Assembly (NCBI RefSeq): GCF_001510665.1
Contig: NZ_LMTI01000001.1
Span: forward strand, 623,402-687,401
Source of the DNA: Bacillus sp. FJAT-27445
GTDB taxonomy: Bacteria; Bacillota; Bacilli; Bacillales; Cytobacillaceae
DNA: 64,000 bases
Direction of reading: 5' to 3'
Both the position numbers and the translations under genes were made by a program. This document shows, one piece after another, positions 34,180-41,506 of the stretch. Below the pieces are notes generated by a model. The model was not told where the DNA came from. It saw only the letters and a program-made list of their open reading frames with translations, and did not search any database. Each line of letters opens with the position of its first letter. Position 1 is the first letter of the stretch.

Positions 34180-35268
34180 ATGACATGGACGTTTGTGGCA
34201 GCTATTGCGGCTGCTTTGATTATTTATGGGCTTATTTGCTTTTATATCTGCTACAATGGCTGGGTATGGCTCAGGCTTAACCCGGCACTGAAAAAATATA
34301 AATATATCTACATTGCTCTAGCCATTTTTCTATCCGTATCACTGTTTGCCGGAAGATTTATTCCCTGGCCATTTTTAAGTCTCATCGGCGGTTATTGGAT
34401 GGTTGTGGTCGGTTACAGCCTGCTGATTTTTCCAATAATCAATATCCTAATGTTTTTGTTAAAAAAGAGAGGCATGTACTGGATTGGTGTTGGAATCATT
34501 GCGTTTTATGCCTTGATTTTCGTATATGGAACGTTTAACGCCTGGAGCCCAATTGTCCGTACTTATGACATTGAAATCAACAAACCATCGGATAGAAAAG
34601 AGATGAAAATCCTGATGGCTTCGGATTTCCATCTTGGGTCAATTGTCGGGAAAAAGCATCTTGACCGCTTTGTAGATATAGCGGAAAAAGAGAATCCGGA
34701 TATTATTCTTATTCCCGGTGATTTAATTGACGATTACATTACACCTTTCCTGAAAGGCAACATGGGGGAAAGCTTGAGTAAAATCCATGCACCACTTGGG
34801 GTATATGCTGTACTTGGCAATCATGATTATTACGGCGGTGACAAGGAAAGAATTGTAGAGGAAATGGAAAAGGCTGGAGTAACTGTCCTTGAGGATGAAA
34901 CCATACTGGTCAACAATGAATTGGTCCTCGCCGGGCGAAAGGATCCGACCGATCATAGCCGAGCAGCTCTGGACAATTTTCTGGTTCGCACCGATTTGTC
35001 AAAAACGGTTATCTTGATGGACCATCAGCCGATTGCACTGGGGGAAGCCCAAAAGTTGGGTGTCGATTTACTCGTTTCCGGGCATACACATCATGGACAG
35101 GTTGCTCCGGCACAATTCATCACAAACCGAATCTATGAAAATGATTGGGGATATCTTAAAAAAGGGAAGCTTCATTCTATCGTTAGTTCAGGTTTCGGGA
35201 CATGGGGGCCTGCGCTCCGAATTGGCACCCGATCCGAAGTTGTCATCATCAACGTTCATTTTGACTAG
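34180..35268 (+). CDS. membrane-bound metallophosphoesterase (YkoQ/YkuE-like)
   Basis: Residues 1-125 contain four hydrophobic helices. The calcineurin-like domain follows with all family motifs: DFHLGS near 148, GDLIDD near 181, GNHDYYGG near 214, a His in LMDHQPI and GHTHHGQ near 303. Metal-dependent hydrolysis of phosphoesters, possibly lipid-linked, is expected. B. subtilis YkoQ has this architecture. ATG 34180 has AAAGGAA about 11 nt upstream, a weak site, which suits coupling with the CBS gene. A terminator lies 4 bp past the stop. Confidence 0.9.
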   Translation: MTWTFVAAIAAALIIYGLICFYICYNGWVWLRLNPALKKYKYIYIALAIFLSVSLFAGRFIPWPFLSLIGGYWMVVVGYSLLIFPIINILMFLLKKRGMYWIGVGIIAFYALIFVYGTFNAWSPIVRTYDIEINKPSDRKEMKILMASDFHLGSIVGKKHLDRFVDIAEKENPDIILIPGDLIDDYITPFLKGNMGESLSKIHAPLGVYAVLGNHDYYGGDKERIVEEMEKAGVTVLEDETILVNNELVLAGRKDPTDHSRAALDNFLVRTDLSKTVILMDHQPIALGEAQKLGVDLLVSGHTHHGQVAPAQFITNRIYENDWGYLKKGKLHSIVSSGFGTWGPALRIGTRSEVVIINVHFD

Positions 35269-35272
35269 TAAG

Positions 35273-35301
35273 AAAACGCTTGGGCATTCCAGGCGTTTTT
35301 A
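35273..35301 (+). terminator. Terminator after the metallophosphoesterase gene
   Basis: AAAACGC.TGG/CCA.GCGTTTT stem with a 5-nt loop and T run. Confidence 0.8.
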
Positions 35302-35323
35302 TTTTACTTCATTTTCGCTGTTC

Positions 35324-35382
35324 GGCTGAAATAGTGACAACACCAACCGGTTTCGGGTGCTATTAGACTAGCTATTTCAGCC
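35324..35382. repeat. Inverted repeat, 11-bp arms
   Basis: GGCTGAAATAG (35324-35334) and CTATTTCAGCC (35372-35382) are perfect inverted arms around a smaller hairpin (ACC..CCG/CGG.GT). It may be a structured element or a small mobile sequence; one copy only is visible here. Confidence 0.6.
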
Positions 35383-35423
35383 ATTAATTAAGTCGCCGCC
35401 CAAAAATCGGCAGCGTGTTAGCG

Positions 35424-35506
35424 TTTTTCGAAAATTTCAGGTCGGATATCGAAAAATTTTACAAGATATCGAAAATTCCAATGCTGATATCGAAAGCTGT
35501 CAAATT
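35424..35506. repeat. Tandem array, 20-21 bp period (GATATCGAAAA type)
   Basis: TCGAAAA in four units that begin at 35424, 35445, 35465 and 35486 (spacing 21, 20, 21). Three of them have GATATCGAAA. Otherwise the 35302-35661 gap holds the inverted repeat at 35324 and no gene. Confidence 0.82.
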
Positions 35507-35627
35507 TCGGACACAATTTCATATGCAAACCCTAGGTTGAAACATAACCATGATGGATTCCAATCCATAGAACAAATGGCGCAAGGTGTTCGCGACACAA
35601 TTTCTTGAAGCCCGCAACTAAAAACGG

Positions 35628-35650
35628 AAAACGCCAAATGATTGGCGTTT
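35628..35650 (-). terminator. Terminator after the Asn-rich gene
   Basis: AAACGCCAA/TTGGCGTTT stem, loop ATGA, followed on the minus strand by TTCCGTTTTTAG. Confidence 0.75.
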
Positions 35651-35661
35651 GAATGACCGTT

Positions 35662-35826
35662 CTACCGGTTGTTGTTATTATTTTGTCTGCCTTTTTTTCG
35701 ATTGTTGTTTTGGTTATCACCAGTAACGGCGTCAACTACATTCTCAATTGTTTGGCTCACTTTATCCATAAATCCGCCGTTGTTTCCTCGATTGTTGTTT
35801 CCTTGACGATTGTTTTGGTTTTCCAC
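35662..35826 (-). CDS. small Asn-rich protein, 54 aa, GTG start
   Basis: GTG 35826 has a near-perfect ribosome binding site AGGAGGTGA 4-5 nt upstream. The product is framed by Asn/Arg/Gly-rich ends (ENQNNRQGNNNRGNNGG and GRQNNNNNR) around a short amphipathic helix FMDKVSQTIENVVDAVTGD. Such composition is common in small spore or surface proteins of Bacillus, but no family is recognised. It is followed by its own terminator. Confidence 0.7.
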   Translation of the reverse strand: MENQNNRQGNNNRGNNGGFMDKVSQTIENVVDAVTGDNQNNNRKKGRQNNNNNR

Positions 35827-35898
35827 TTTTGTCACCTCCTCTAATAGAGTGTGCAAAATCAACCTGGTTATGCGTTCCTCTCATATGGTCCCGAATTT

Positions 35899-36135
35899 TT
35901 AAAAATAATGGTCATTAAACGCTTTTTCGGCCGCTTCCTCCGACCTGAATAGCGCGTCTTCATCTTCAATGACATGAAAGGTTTCGTTCAGGAACAGGGC
36001 AAGCGCATTAGGGTCTTTTGGGTGCTTCACGATCTCAGCTGGGCGTATATTTGCCACTGTCGGAGTATGCGGATTGTTATAAATCACATACACCTCGTCT
36101 CCCGCCTTTACATCCTTGGGATTAATCGTTTCCAA
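35899..36135 (-). CDS. splA: SplA-like transcriptional regulator domain protein
   Basis: B. subtilis SplA (79 aa) precedes splB, the spore photoproduct lyase gene, and represses it. This 78-aa protein has the same core: GDEVYVIYNNPHTPTVANI, then a conserved AEIVKHP and ALFLNETFHVIEDEDALF. Ribosome binding site GGAGGAATG overlaps the area before ATG 36135. No splB lies next to it; the tRNA gene and a 54-aa gene are the neighbours. It could act on a splB elsewhere, or be a stand-alone paralogue. The family assignment is by eye. Confidence 0.75.
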   Translation of the reverse strand: METINPKDVKAGDEVYVIYNNPHTPTVANIRPAEIVKHPKDPNALALFLNETFHVIEDEDALFRSEEAAEKAFNDHYF

Positions 36136-36621
36136 ATGTCATTCCTCCTTCAAGTCAATTGGTAATTGTAGTGTCCTCCAGGTACCCGAACTTTATTCTT
36201 AAGGAAGGCTATTTCTTGTATTACGCTTAGCTATAGATAATTAGTATATAGGAACATTGGTTTTCTTGAGAAGGTGTTTGAAATAGCCATTCCCCGTTCA
36301 CCCAGCTTTGTCCTCACCCTAGAGCTTGGCCACCCCGGGCTTTTTCCGCTTCCGAAAAAATTGGAAATCCTTCTTGTCATCTAAAACACCGTCCTAGAAA
36401 CAAATCAGCCCAATTTGCCCACTTCTACGCAAATCCAATGCAAATTGAACACTACCAGGCAAGGGTGAAGAACAACCTTAAAACAATTGCAGTTAAAGAT
36501 GGTGAGGACATTATCCTGGATTTTTTAAAATTGGAATAGGGAAAAGTGATAGGAAATCAATGAGTAAATAGCTATGGGGCGCACGATATCCGCGGGAGGC
36601 AAAAAAGGGGAGAAATAAAAT
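36136..36621. other. Gap without a supported gene
   Basis: A plus-strand frame at 36438-36539 (33 codons, MQIEHYQARV) lacks a ribosome binding site and may be chance or a gene remnant. No repeats of the classes described elsewhere are seen here. Confidence 0.45.
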
Positions 36622-36650
36622 AAAAACCCTTGAAATATCAAGGGTTTTTT
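36622..36650 (-). terminator. Terminator after tRNA-Arg
   Basis: AAAAACCCTTGA/TCAAGGGTTTTTT stem with an AT-rich loop, two bases past the tRNA 3' end. Confidence 0.9.
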
Positions 36651-36652
36651 AG

Positions 36653-36726
36653 CGTCCCAGAAAGGATTCGAACCTCCGACCTACAGTTTAGGAAACTGTT
36701 GCTCTATCCTACTGAGCTACTGGGAC
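36653..36726 (-). tRNA. tRNA-Arg (anticodon CCT)
   Basis: Minus-strand cloverleaf: acceptor GTCCCAG/CTGGGAC, D arm GCTC/GAGC, anticodon stem ACAGT/ACTGT around the loop TTCCTAA (anticodon CCT), T arm GGAGG/CCTTT with two G-U pairs around TTCGAAT, discriminator G. CCA is not encoded. It reads AGG codons. Two partial copies of its 5' end lie upstream, and its likely promoter is about 230 bp upstream. Confidence 0.95.
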
Positions 36727-36742
36727 ATGATATAAATAATAA
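36710..36742 (-). repeat. 5' part of tRNA-Arg plus leader, copy 1 (functional)
   Basis: This 33-bp segment covers the first 17 nt of the tRNA and 16 nt of its leader. It is repeated exactly at 36856-36888 and partly at 36898-36919. Confidence 0.9.
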
Positions 36743-36855
36743 TAAAATTTTCATTTCACTCCAAGATGGCATTATCCCACCCCTGCCTCAGTGAGCCTAT
36801 GCAAGTTGCGGCTCGGCAGGTGCGCTGATGATTAACCACTGAAGCTTATTCAACG

Positions 36856-36888
36856 TACTGAGCTACTGGGACATGATATAAATAATAA
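36856..36888 (-). repeat. 5' fragment of tRNA-Arg, copy 2
   Basis: Identical to 36710-36742 over 33 bp (TACTGAGCTACTGGGACATG and on). It has no anticodon arm or 3' half. Between it and the real tRNA is a GC-rich segment with a bulged hairpin CCTGCC..GAGCC/GGCTCGGCAGG (36783-36821). Confidence 0.88.
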
Positions 36889-36897
36889 AATTCAGCG

Positions 36898-36919
36898 TAC
36901 TTAACTACTGGGACATGAT
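36898..36919 (-). repeat. 5' fragment of tRNA-Arg, diverged copy 3
   Basis: TACTTAACTACTGGGACATGAT differs from the other copies at two positions in 22. It is the closest copy to the promoter. Confidence 0.8.
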
Positions 36920-36957
36920 GGATATGATGTCCGGCCATTTGTTATGGCACAAAAATT

Positions 36958-36986
36958 ATTATAGCGGCAAAAGTTAAAAAGGTCAA
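36958..36986 (-). promoter_or_regulatory. Sigma-A type promoter reading toward tRNA-Arg
   Basis: On the minus strand TTGACC (rc of 36981-36986), a 17-bp spacer, and TATAAT (rc of 36958-36963). The transcript would run through the partial tRNA copies before reaching the intact tRNA. The remainder of 36987-37141 has no gene. Confidence 0.8.
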
Positions 36987-37141
36987 TTAGATTTTAAATA
37001 TTTTTGATGAAAAATATAATATTGGACCAAACATTGTTTGGAATAGGTTTATGGCCAATTCCGGTGCCTGTTTTCATTATACCATTCTTTTGAAACCCTG
37101 TATGGCCCGATGGTGGGGCTGCAGCTGTAGTTATAGATAAC

Positions 37142-37177
37142 AAAAAGGGAAGCTGCTCCTTATTGGAGGCCTCCCGC
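37142..37177 (-). terminator. Terminator after the zinc-ribbon gene
   Basis: GGGAGGC...GCTTCCC stem (one G-U) followed on the minus strand by TTTTTG. Confidence 0.55.
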
Positions 37178-37185
37178 CATTCATT

Positions 37186-37326
37186 TTAAAAATAACTTTT
37201 GTACACTTCCGTGTTTTGGCCACAAATAGAGCAGTGGTATTCAATTTCTAATGAGTCCTCGAGGGCAAGATGCTCTGTCTCCTGCTTGCAGTTTTCACAG
37301 TATCTGATTTCTGTTTGGCGCTCCAT
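37186..37326 (-). CDS. small zinc-ribbon protein, 46 aa
   Basis: ATG 37326 to TAA 37186-37188, with AAGGAGG 8 nt upstream. Two Cys-x2-Cys knuckles (RYCENCKQE and YHCSICGQN) about 20 residues apart make a zinc ribbon that fills most of the protein; the ends are MERQTEI and EVYKSYF. Such minimal ribbons bind nucleic acid or proteins; no partner can be named. Confidence 0.78.
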   Translation of the reverse strand: MERQTEIRYCENCKQETEHLALEDSLEIEYHCSICGQNTEVYKSYF

Positions 37327-37522
37327 GGATCCTGCCTCCTTTTTTAAACGTACTCATTACTGTTTTGACCTATTTCGGGTTCAATAAACCAACTTTTTAT
37401 AAAAAAAAGGAGGCATAAAGGAACAATCCCCAAAAAAACTTCCGAAAATAGAGTTATTTTTGCGGGAAGTCGGGCTTTTGTTCCTGTATAATTAAAATAT
37501 GTAAAAAAAGGGAGGACCATGA

Positions 37523-38407
37523 ATGACAGATTTAATACAAATGAAGGCCAAACATAAACGGCTTACGAGAGTCCAGATCCTTACCAGGACAATCGGGATA
37601 TTCGTAGGGGCCGTCCTGACTGCAGTAGGGCTGGAAATATTCCTTGTCCCGAACAATGTCATCGATGGAGGGATTGTTGGTGTCTCCATTATGCTTTCCC
37701 ACGTTACAGGCATCAGCCTCGGATTATTTATTTTTATCCTCAATATTCCATTCTTTTATTTAGGGTACAAACAAATTGGCAAAACTTTTGCCTTTTCCAC
37801 GGTATTCGGCATTACAGCCTTATCTATTTTCACTGCCCTTTTTCATCCGGTTCCAGCTTTTACAGCTGATATCCTGTTAGCGACCGTTTTTGGGGGAATG
37901 GCTGTCGGAGTAGGTGTCGGGTTGGTTATCCGCTACGGGGGTGCCCTTGACGGCACTGAAATCCTGGCCATTTTGATAACAAAGAAAACGCCATTTTCGG
38001 TTGGGGAAATTATCATGTTTTTCAATATTTTCATTCTTGGGACTGCAGGATTCGTCTTTAGCTGGGACCGCGCTATGTATTCCATCCTCGCCTACGTCAT
38101 TGCTTTTAAATCAATCGATGTCGTTGTTGAGGGGCTGGAAGAATCAAAATCAGCCTGGATTATCAGTGACCAATACCAGGAAATTGGCGATGCCATCCTT
38201 CACCGTCTTGGACGTGGTGTTACCTATCTAAATGGGGAAGGGGCTTTTTCAGGAGACAATAAAAAGGTCATTTTCTGTGTCATTACTCGTCTTGAGGAAG
38301 CAAAATTGAAGGATATTGTCCAAGGCTATGATAGCACAGCTTTCCTTGCGCTGGCAGATATTTCGGAGGTAAGGGGAGGCCGATTCAAAAAAAGGGATAT
38401 TCATTAA
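37523..38407 (+). CDS. YitT family membrane protein (second copy)
   Basis: Same architecture as the gene at 30055: membrane region to about residue 205 (VGLEIFLVPNNVIDGGIVGVS; ATVFGGMAVGVGVGLVIRYG; GALDGTEILAILITKKTPF), then the DUF2179 domain (SAWIISDQYQEIGDAILHRL; GAFSGDNKKVIFCVITRLEE). Residues 1-20 form a basic, hydrophilic head. GGGAGGACC is upstream of ATG 37523. Function unknown. Confidence 0.92.
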   Translation: MTDLIQMKAKHKRLTRVQILTRTIGIFVGAVLTAVGLEIFLVPNNVIDGGIVGVSIMLSHVTGISLGLFIFILNIPFFYLGYKQIGKTFAFSTVFGITALSIFTALFHPVPAFTADILLATVFGGMAVGVGVGLVIRYGGALDGTEILAILITKKTPFSVGEIIMFFNIFILGTAGFVFSWDRAMYSILAYVIAFKSIDVVVEGLEESKSAWIISDQYQEIGDAILHRLGRGVTYLNGEGAFSGDNKKVIFCVITRLEEAKLKDIVQGYDSTAFLALADISEVRGGRFKKRDIH

Positions 38408-38411
38408 CTTC

Positions 38412-38434
38412 AAGGTCCTCCGCAGGGCCTTTTT
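38412..38434 (+). terminator. Terminator after the second yitT gene
   Basis: AAGGTCC/GGGCCTT stem (one wobble) plus T5. Confidence 0.65.
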
Positions 38435-38488
38435 ATATATTCATTTTTTACAGTGTCAACTTGGAAAACTCTCTAGAAGGGGCGATGA

Positions 38489-38521
38489 AAAAAGCTGGCC
38501 GTATAATTCGGACCAGCTTTA
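38489..38521 (-). terminator. Terminator after the azoreductase gene
   Basis: AAAGCTGGCCG/CGGACCAGCTTT stem (one mismatch), T-rich on the minus strand. Confidence 0.75.
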
Positions 38522-38531
38522 TTTGGGATTG

Positions 38532-39191
38532 TTAAACTTCAATTGGAATTCGAGCCATGGCTTTTGCGGCTATAAGAGCCTTTGCCTTCGCTTCTTCTAC
38601 AATCTCAGGCGCTTTTTTCGGGTAAACATCTAAGCCTTCCGCAATGACTGAATCAAGAACATTGATGCCAAGAAAACGGAGGGCGATTTTCAAGTAACGG
38701 TCACCTGATTCAAACTCCTCCATCGGCATACCGGAATACAGGCCGCCTCTTGTTTGGATATGGATGGCGTTTTTCCCTGTGAGCAATCCTTTTGGGCCGT
38801 TTGCTGTATGGACAAATGTTTTCCCGGTGACAAATAGATTATCCAAAAACGTCTTCAGGACAGCAGGGGAGCTGAGGTTCCATAAAGGTGAAACAAACAC
38901 ATAGTAATCGTATTGAATAAATTCTTCTGCCAGCCCATGCATTTTCTTAATTTTACTTTTCTCCTGGTCTGTCAGGTCATCAAAGGACATGCCATAGCCC
39001 GCAAGCTTTCCTCTCGCCGAAATGAGGTCAGCGTCCATCCTTGCCATATCAAAGTCGAATAGATCAATTCTTTTAATTTCGGCATCAGGCTGTTCTTCAA
39101 GGAAGGATTGCAAAAATGCCTCGCCAATTTGCATTCCTTTCGATTTGCCGGGACCTTTTGGATTTGCGGTAATGTATAGCAGTTTGGTCAT
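38532..39191 (-). CDS. FMN-dependent NADH-azoreductase (AzoR type)
   Basis: Flavodoxin-like quinone/azo reductase that protects against thiol-specific quinone stress. LLYITANPKGPGKSKGMQIG holds the phosphate-binding loop, FVSPLWNLSSPAVLKTFLDN the flavin-contacting segment, and HIQTRGGLYSG near residue 148 the second FMN loop. Length 219 aa from ATG 39191 (GGATGATA upstream); longer readings from 39239 add an unlikely N-terminal extension. B. subtilis has two such genes, azoR1 and azoR2, and I cannot say which this matches. Confidence 0.9.
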   Translation of the reverse strand: MTKLLYITANPKGPGKSKGMQIGEAFLQSFLEEQPDAEIKRIDLFDFDMARMDADLISARGKLAGYGMSFDDLTDQEKSKIKKMHGLAEEFIQYDYYVFVSPLWNLSSPAVLKTFLDNLFVTGKTFVHTANGPKGLLTGKNAIHIQTRGGLYSGMPMEEFESGDRYLKIALRFLGINVLDSVIAEGLDVYPKKAPEIVEEAKAKALIAAKAMARIPIEV

Positions 39192-39356
39192 TATCATCCA
39201 TCCATTTCTAAACAAAGTTTTATTACCACCATTATACAAACAAAACTTTGCTCATTAATGCACAAATATTGAATATTACGTGACCTGTTTGGATCGACAG
39301 CAAATCAGCAGTTTCCTTTTTTAAAAAAGGGTATTATATAGGAAAGGGGTGATCCA

Positions 39357-39554
39357 ATGCTGGTTTGGTACATTGTTATTTTTTCAGCAGTTCTGTTAGG
39401 ATTTGGATTTGCCGTGGACATGTGGTACAAGAAGAAGGGAATAAAAGATGTGAACCCTGAGGAGAATTCAGCCCATGTGAATGGGATGGAGAGAGCTTAT
39501 GTAGAGTCGCATCTGAATCATATGCGTGATGATTTGAATAGCAATGGAATATAA
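39357..39554 (+). CDS. small single-pass membrane protein, 65 aa
   Basis: Residues 3-23 form one transmembrane helix (WYIVIFSAVLLGFGFAVDMWY), followed by a charged tail with YKKKGIKDV and a helix RAYVESHLNHMRDDL. AAAGGGGTGATCC is ahead of ATG 39357. Unrecognised family. An intergenic element of type B begins 7 bp after the stop codon, so its natural terminator may be absent. Confidence 0.7.
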   Translation: MLVWYIVIFSAVLLGFGFAVDMWYKKKGIKDVNPEENSAHVNGMERAYVESHLNHMRDDLNSNGI

Positions 39555-39560
39555 CAAAGT

Positions 39561-39671
39561 GCGCAAGCGCCTTGGTCAGCCCCGACCAGATTAAGACGGG
39601 GCCCGCAGGATGGGCCTGCCCTCCGGAGGGAACCGGCTTAAGACCTCGAGGGGCTAGGCGCTGGAGCTGGA
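39561..39671 (-). repeat. Intergenic repeat element B
   Basis: One end reads GCGCAAGCGCCTTGGTCAGC, the other CTCGAGGGGCTAGGCGCTGG. The same ends occur in reverse orientation at 45859-45980, inside another repeat. The two copies differ in the middle. No open frame; inverted, GC-rich and hairpin-forming. Confidence 0.75.
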
Positions 39672-39736
39672 TTACGAAAACCTTTTTCGAGTTATCCACC
39701 ATGTTGGATTTTAAAATTTCCTAAACAGTAAAAAGC

Positions 39737-39761
39737 AAACCCCCGCAAAATGCGGGGGTTT
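39737..39761. terminator. Terminator overlapping the PAS-STAS stop codon
   Basis: AAACCCCCGCA/TGCGGGGGTTT, perfect 11-bp stem; the stop codon of the minus-strand gene (39760-39762) lies in the outer arm. Confidence 0.85.
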
Positions 39762-40548
39762 ATTCTATGGTTTCCACAAGAGTGTATCCGTATTTTTTCC
39801 ACATATACCGGATTCCCTGGTTAAACGACTGGAACGTTTTTACCCCAAGGCTGATCCTCTCATTAACGATGGTTTTGGCCATATCTGGGCGAATGCCGAT
39901 ATAGATAGGTTCTATTCCCATTAAACGGAGGGAATTCACCATTTGTTTCAATCGGAAGGCAATATGTGTATTGATTTCGGCTGAAACCCCGGAAAAATCA
40001 AACATAATCGATTCCTTTTGGTGCTCTGCGCAGTAGGAAAGGACCTTTAGTTCCATCCGGGCCAATCTCTCATCATCGAGTTTGCCAAGGATGGGTACGA
40101 GGACTATCTGTTCAATCGCCATTGGAATAATGGGAATTTCAAGCTCTATAAGCTGTTCCCTTCCTTCCTTAATGGCCGTTTCATATTCAGTGACATCCTT
40201 CCATGTCAATATGTAGCCGATCATTACCCCGTTTTCGTCATCAAGCCGGTCGACAACAATATTTGCGGAAAATGTCCTAAAAAGGGAGATTTGAGCCGAA
40301 TGGGGGAATTGTCCTTTTTCAAGGATCATTTGTTCTCGCTCCCCATGGAAACGAGTGAGGCTCATCCCGATAAAATCTTCTGGGTTTTCAATCCCAACAA
40401 AAGGACCGATTTTCTTTAATAGCTGTTTTGCTGCGTCATTTATCCACACAATATGATAGTCTGAATTGGCGATTAGTATATTTTCATTAATTTTATTAAG
40501 AAGATAGTGTGCACTGATACCATTCAAGAAACGATCCAGCATTTGCAT
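39760..40548 (-). CDS. PAS-STAS protein A
   Basis: Residues 20-125 are a PAS domain (ILIANSDYHIVWINDAAKQL and VMIGYILTWKDVTEYE), residues about 140-250 a STAS domain like that in RsbR paralogues (IIPMAIEQIVLVPILGKLDD; IMFDFSGVSAEIN; LRLMGIEPIYIGIRPDMAKT). The usual phosphothreonine position reads Asn, with Thr one residue later. This is the stressosome-type output module with a different sensor. It is divergent from PAS-STAS protein B with 150 bp between them. The cysteine-containing LOV motif of YtvA is absent, so light sensing by flavin adduct is not expected. Confidence 0.85.
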   Translation of the reverse strand: MQMLDRFLNGISAHYLLNKINENILIANSDYHIVWINDAAKQLLKKIGPFVGIENPEDFIGMSLTRFHGEREQMILEKGQFPHSAQISLFRTFSANIVVDRLDDENGVMIGYILTWKDVTEYETAIKEGREQLIELEIPIIPMAIEQIVLVPILGKLDDERLARMELKVLSYCAEHQKESIMFDFSGVSAEINTHIAFRLKQMVNSLRLMGIEPIYIGIRPDMAKTIVNERISLGVKTFQSFNQGIRYMWKKYGYTLVETIE

Positions 40549-40698
40549 TCTCCCGTTTTTACATTATTTTTAAAAGTATACTTTAGAATTCTAATATAAA
40601 CAAACGTGAAACATTTGAAAATTTTATTTGGTACTTTTAAAGCACTCAATTTGTATTTTGGATATGGTAAAATTGGTAGTAAAAAGGGGGAAATTTGA
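40549..40698. promoter_or_regulatory. Divergent promoter region of the PAS-STAS pair
   Basis: 150 bp between the start codons. A 12-bp palindrome AAAGTATACTTT (40571-40582) and AGAATTCT (40584-40591) lie near the minus-strand gene. AAAAAGGGGG is the ribosome binding site of the plus-strand gene. No operator is proven. Confidence 0.4.
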
Positions 40699-41442
40699 AT
40701 GGATAAACTCGTACTTGATAGTTTAACGGTGGCAGTCATGGCGATCGACAAAGACTATCGGATCACAGTCGCAAATAAAATGTGCAAGACCATTTTGGAC
40801 ATTGATCCGGCTGAGGCTCTGGGACAGCATATTGATGACTTTTTCGATAACCCTCCGGAATTTACGCGAACTGTCCAGCACTCACTGGAACAGGAGCGAG
40901 ACTTCAGGTACGATGTTTTTCCGTATACATGGGGGAAATACAAAAAAACCCTTAGCCAACGTTCATCTTTGCTTCGTGATGAAGATGGCACTATCCTTGG
41001 TGCAATGGTTGAATTCGAAGACATAACCGAAAGGCATGACCTCGATAACGAGTTCAGGGCCTTTATGGAAGCAAATTCAATCAACATTATTCCAATTGGG
41101 AAAGGCATCGGCATGATTTCAATGCAAACCCTTCCTTATGAAATGGAACGTTCCAAATTTGCGGAACTTGGGGCAGAAGCGATGCGGAAGGCCTCAAAGA
41201 TGGATTTGGCACATTTAATTCTTGATGCTTCTTCTTTATCGCTGCTTAGAATGGAATCGAATATATCCGTATTCAATCATTTAATCCAGGGGTTCAGGCT
41301 AATTGGGATTTCGGTTGTCATAGCCGGAATCCGTCCGGAAATAGCCGTACATGCTGTCAATGCGGGGATTGATATAAAAGGGACAAGGACATTCACAAAT
41401 ATGGGACAGGCTATAGAATATTTAAGGAATGTGGAAAAATAG
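40699..41442 (+). CDS. PAS-STAS protein B
   Basis: Residues 1-115 are a PAS domain (LTVAVMAIDKDYRITVANKM; ILGAMVEFEDITERHDLDNE), and 125-243 a STAS domain (IIPIGKGIGMISMQTLPYEM; LILDASSLSLLRMESNI; FRLIGISVVIAGIRPEIAVH). By eye alignment the phosphorylatable Thr of RsbR is Met here, so this protein may be unable to be phosphorylated at that site. Divergently paired with PAS-STAS protein A, and the two are alike in size and order. ATG start with AAAGGGGG 8 nt upstream. Confidence 0.85.
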   Translation: MDKLVLDSLTVAVMAIDKDYRITVANKMCKTILDIDPAEALGQHIDDFFDNPPEFTRTVQHSLEQERDFRYDVFPYTWGKYKKTLSQRSSLLRDEDGTILGAMVEFEDITERHDLDNEFRAFMEANSINIIPIGKGIGMISMQTLPYEMERSKFAELGAEAMRKASKMDLAHLILDASSLSLLRMESNISVFNHLIQGFRLIGISVVIAGIRPEIAVHAVNAGIDIKGTRTFTNMGQAIEYLRNVEK

Positions 41443-41506
41443 ATACACTATTCTTTCGCTGGCAAAATAAAAAGCTGAAAGAAATGCATATTGAGGTGGT
41501 TGCAAG

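Noticed and set aside
36438..36539. 33-codon plus-strand frame (MQIEHYQARV...)
   Set aside because: No ribosome binding site and no promoter; chance or a decayed fragment.
36653..36919. Integration site of a mobile element at tRNA-Arg
   Set aside because: The repeated part is the 5' end of the tRNA, not the 3' end used by most integrases, and no integrase is present.
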